NCBI GenBank assembly: GCA_037481655.1
Contig: JBBFLF010000019.1
Coordinates: forward strand, 1-46,228
DNA from: Desulfobaccales bacterium
GTDB taxonomy: Bacteria > Desulfobacterota > Desulfobaccia > Desulfobaccales > 0-14-0-80-60-11
DNA length: 46,228 nt
Direction: 5' to 3'
Below, piece by piece: positions 44,360-46,228 of the stretch. The notes below the pieces were generated by a model. It saw nothing but the letters and a program-made list of their open reading frames with translations, did no database searches and was not told the DNA's origin. Each line of letters begins with the position of its first letter. The stretch's first letter is position 1. The position numbers were made by a program, and so were the translations under genes.

Positions 44360-44412
44360 GGAAGAGGGTCCGGGGAAAGGGCAGGGTCCAGCACTTCAGG
44401 CCCCCTTTCCCG
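44360..44412 (-). repeat. degenerate hairpin 3 of the repeat family, possible terminator
   Basis: GGGAAAGGGGGCCTGAAG...CTGCCCTTTCCC on the minus strand resembles the third hairpin of the triple-hairpin element. It starts just after the ABC permease stop. No T-run follows. Confidence 0.45.
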
Positions 44413-44418
44413 GATTTT

Positions 44419-45213
44419 TTAGGACGACAGCTTGAGCAAAGTGCCCCGGGCGCGGGCCCGATGCAGCACCACGCCAAGACCCACGTAACTTAGGGCCAGA
44501 TAAACCAGGCTCTGGCTGAAGCCATAGAGCAGCGGGTGCGAGGAGGCGGCGGGGAAGCCGTAAAACTGGCGGAAATAGTCCAGGAAATGGGTGAGGGGCA
44601 GAAGCCAGGCCACCTGTTGTACCCCCTGGGGGAGCACGGTGACCGGGTAGTAAAGCCCACAGATGAGGAAGATGAGATAAGAGAAGGCCCAGGCCGCCAC
44701 TTCGGCCCGGTGCCCGAAACGTAGCACCAGCAGGAGCACCAGCATGCCGATGATGGCGGCGTTGAGAAAGAGCCCGGCGAGGAAGAGCAACAGGCCCGCC
44801 ACCCCCGGTCGCCCCAGATCCATACCGAAGAGCGTCTGGCTCAGCACCCCCATGACCACAAAGATGAACAGCCCCCGGATCAGCCCCGCCAAACCGGCCC
44901 CCATGACCAGGTGCGCCAGACGCACCGGCGCGATGAAGGCATGCTTCAGGCTCCGGGACCAGACATCATAAAGCAGCGAGTAGGACAGATCCAGCTGGGC
45001 GATCTGGATGGTGTTCATGGAGACCGCGCCGATGAGGATGAAGCTCACGGTGTCGGCATCCAGGTGGAGGAAGCGGGTGAGCAGGCCCACAGAGAGGATG
45101 GCCACCCCGGGCCAGAAGAGCATCTCAAAGACGGCAAAAACGTTGCGCCGGTTGACGATGAGGCTCCGGGCCGCAAAGGCCCAGAGCTGCTCCCATTCAC
45201 TGCGCCAGCTCAT
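44419..45213 (-). CDS. ABC-2 type exporter permease
   Basis: 264 residues with six or so transmembrane helices and no ATPase domain. The layout is ABC-2: an N-terminal SEWEQLWAFAARSLIVNRRNVFAVFEML, central helices with MGVLSQTLFGMDLG, and FSYLIFLICGLYYPVTVLPQGVQQVAWLLPLTHFLDYFR, a typical ABC-2 C-terminal segment (as in drug, polysaccharide or NodJ-like exporters). The substrate is not evident. ATG 45213 lies 17 bp inside the ATPase gene, so the two are translationally coupled. A hairpin follows the stop. Confidence 0.9.
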   Translation of the reverse strand: MSWRSEWEQLWAFAARSLIVNRRNVFAVFEMLFWPGVAILSVGLLTRFLHLDADTVSFILIGAVSMNTIQIAQLDLSYSLLYDVWSRSLKHAFIAPVRLAHLVMGAGLAGLIRGLFIFVVMGVLSQTLFGMDLGRPGVAGLLLFLAGLFLNAAIIGMLVLLLVLRFGHRAEVAAWAFSYLIFLICGLYYPVTVLPQGVQQVAWLLPLTHFLDYFRQFYGFPAASSHPLLYGFSQSLVYLALSYVGLGVVLHRARARGTLLKLSS

Positions 45214-46135
45214 GATACAGCTCTTCCAGGTCCGCCTCCTTGAGGCGCACTGAGACCGGAGGGGCCCCGTTGTGCTGCAGAAGCGCCAGCAGCGGCGCCA
45301 ACCGCACCTCGGCCCGGTCCACAATCAGGGCCACCTGGGAGTCGGACACTTCGGCGGATACCACTCCCGGGAGCGCCCGGTAATCCAAGGCCGGGGCCGG
45401 CCCGGCAAAAGTGAGGCGCACCCGGTCCCCCAACCCCAGGCGGGCCTGCAGCTCCGGAATGCTGCCATGGACCGCCAGCACGCCATCCTTGAGGAATGCC
45501 ACTTCCTGGCAGAGAAGCTCCGCCTCCCGGAGGTTGTGGGTGGTGAGGAGAATGGTGAGGCCCGATTCCCGGTTGAGGCGGGCGATCTCCTCCCGCAGGT
45601 GCTTGGCCATCTCCGGGTCCAGGCCGCTGGTGGGCTCATCCAAAAACAGGAGCTCCGGGTCGTTGATGAGGGTCTTGGCCAGCCCCAAGCGCTGCTTCAG
45701 GCCGGTGGAGAGATTGTCGAAGGTCACTCGGCGATGCTCCCGGAGCTCAAAGAGCTCCAGAAGCTCTTCCACTTTCTGCCGGAGACACCTGCCCCCCAGG
45801 CCGTAGAGGCGGCCGCAGAAGGCCAGGTTTTCCTCCACCGTGAGGCACCAGAGGAACTGGGCCCCGGCCGCGGCCAGGTTGATGCGCCGGCGGAGCTGAT
45901 GGGCCTGGCGCACCGCATCCAACCCCAAAACCTCCACCCGCCCGGCATCGGGGAGAAGCAGGGTGGCCAGGATGGAGATGAGGGTGGTCTTGCCTGCGGC
46001 GTTGGGCCCCAGAATGCCGAAGATACCTCCCCGGGGCACCACCAGGTCCACGCCCTTCAGCACCACCTGCGGCGGCTTGAACCAGCCGGTGGGGAAGGCC
46101 TTGACCACTCCCTGGGCAACGATGGCCGGCGGCAT
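45197..46135 (-). CDS. ABC exporter ATP-binding protein
   Basis: 312 residues. Walker A is GPNAAGKT (43-50; the usual Gly before AGKT is Ala). The signature is LSTGLKQRL in place of the common LSGGMKQR. Walker B is LLFLDEPTSGLDP, and the H-loop is LLTTHN. A C-terminal domain of about 95 residues (from about 225; LTFAGPAPALDYRALPG) is of the type found in CcmA/NatA/DrrA exporter ATPases. It powers the permease encoded with a 17-bp overlap downstream. The altered motif residues occur in some active exporters, so loss of function is not implied. Confidence 0.93.
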   Translation of the reverse strand: MPPAIVAQGVVKAFPTGWFKPPQVVLKGVDLVVPRGGIFGILGPNAAGKTTLISILATLLLPDAGRVEVLGLDAVRQAHQLRRRINLAAAGAQFLWCLTVEENLAFCGRLYGLGGRCLRQKVEELLELFELREHRRVTFDNLSTGLKQRLGLAKTLINDPELLFLDEPTSGLDPEMAKHLREEIARLNRESGLTILLTTHNLREAELLCQEVAFLKDGVLAVHGSIPELQARLGLGDRVRLTFAGPAPALDYRALPGVVSAEVSDSQVALIVDRAEVRLAPLLALLQHNGAPPVSVRLKEADLEELYHELAQ

Positions 46136-46179
46136 GACGGGTCAGGTGAGGGAGGGAGGCCCCTCGGCCTCCAGTGAGT

Positions 46180-46228
46180 ATGGCTGTGGGGGAGGGGGCT
46201 AAGGGCCGGTGGGCCCTTACCCCCTCCC
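46180..46228. repeat. GC-rich hairpin at the right edge
   Basis: GGGGGAGGGGGCTAAGGGCC and GGGCCCTTA-CCCCCTCCC form a near-perfect inverted repeat, cut by the window end. It resembles the third hairpin of the triple-hairpin family, but too little is visible to classify it. Confidence 0.45.

Overview
This is a GC-rich (well over 60% by eye), densely coded stretch of a Gram-negative bacterial chromosome. LptD, a bifunctional heptose kinase/adenylyltransferase and two nucleotide-sugar dehydrogenases show an LPS outer membrane. fliC-fliD-fliS shows flagella. Two NtrC-type sigma-54 activators, a c-haem sensor kinase and a long YeiH-family putative sulfate exporter point to an anaerobic or microaerophilic deltaproteobacterial lineage (Desulfobacterota, perhaps a sulfate reducer). 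The taxon is inferred from gene content only. I see no insertion sequence, integrase, CRISPR array or rRNA.

Layout. 1-5.2 kb: an edge-truncated MltD-like lytic transglycosylase, a membrane protein, rimO and a GNAT protein. 5.2-9.3 kb: a sensor kinase with a sigma-54 response regulator, then a TPR lipid/secretory-type protein. 9.5-11.1 kb: an epimerase-like protein. 11.3-14.9 kb: fliS, fliD and fliC, read leftward; fliC has an excellent sigma-28 promoter and fliD an excellent sigma-54 promoter. 15.1-23.2 kb: a DHH phosphoesterase and an envelope block (hldE, ugd, lptD, and a divergent UDP-HexNAc dehydrogenase). 23.5-29.6 kb: tRNA-Arg(CCU), a CHASE2 adenylate cyclase and, tail-to-tail with it, a 1205-residue FecR-TPR-beta-barrel protein. 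29.8-36.0 kb: a small membrane protein and a YeiH-family exporter, divergent from a c-haem sensor kinase and an NtrC-type regulator; a sigma-54 promoter and nested inverted repeats lie between them. 36.2-39.9 kb: three small PepSY-type periplasmic proteins and an OmpR-type two-component system; two of the PepSY promoters share a near-identical 36-bp upstream box. 40.1-46.1 kb: tRNA-Ala(CGC), a nitroreductase, cdsA (apparently starting at CTG), a THUMP protein, two Tat proteins each ending in a zinc ribbon, murI and an ABC exporter.

An intergenic element of about 130 bp, made of three GC-rich hairpins, occurs five times plus degenerate pieces, mostly between convergent genes. The strongest candidates for undescribed biology are: the c-haem sensor / sigma-54 / YeiH exporter module with its 71-residue partner; the FecR-TPR-barrel protein beside a CHASE2 cyclase; the Tat subunits with zinc-ribbon tails; and the PepSY regulon with its duplicated promoter box.
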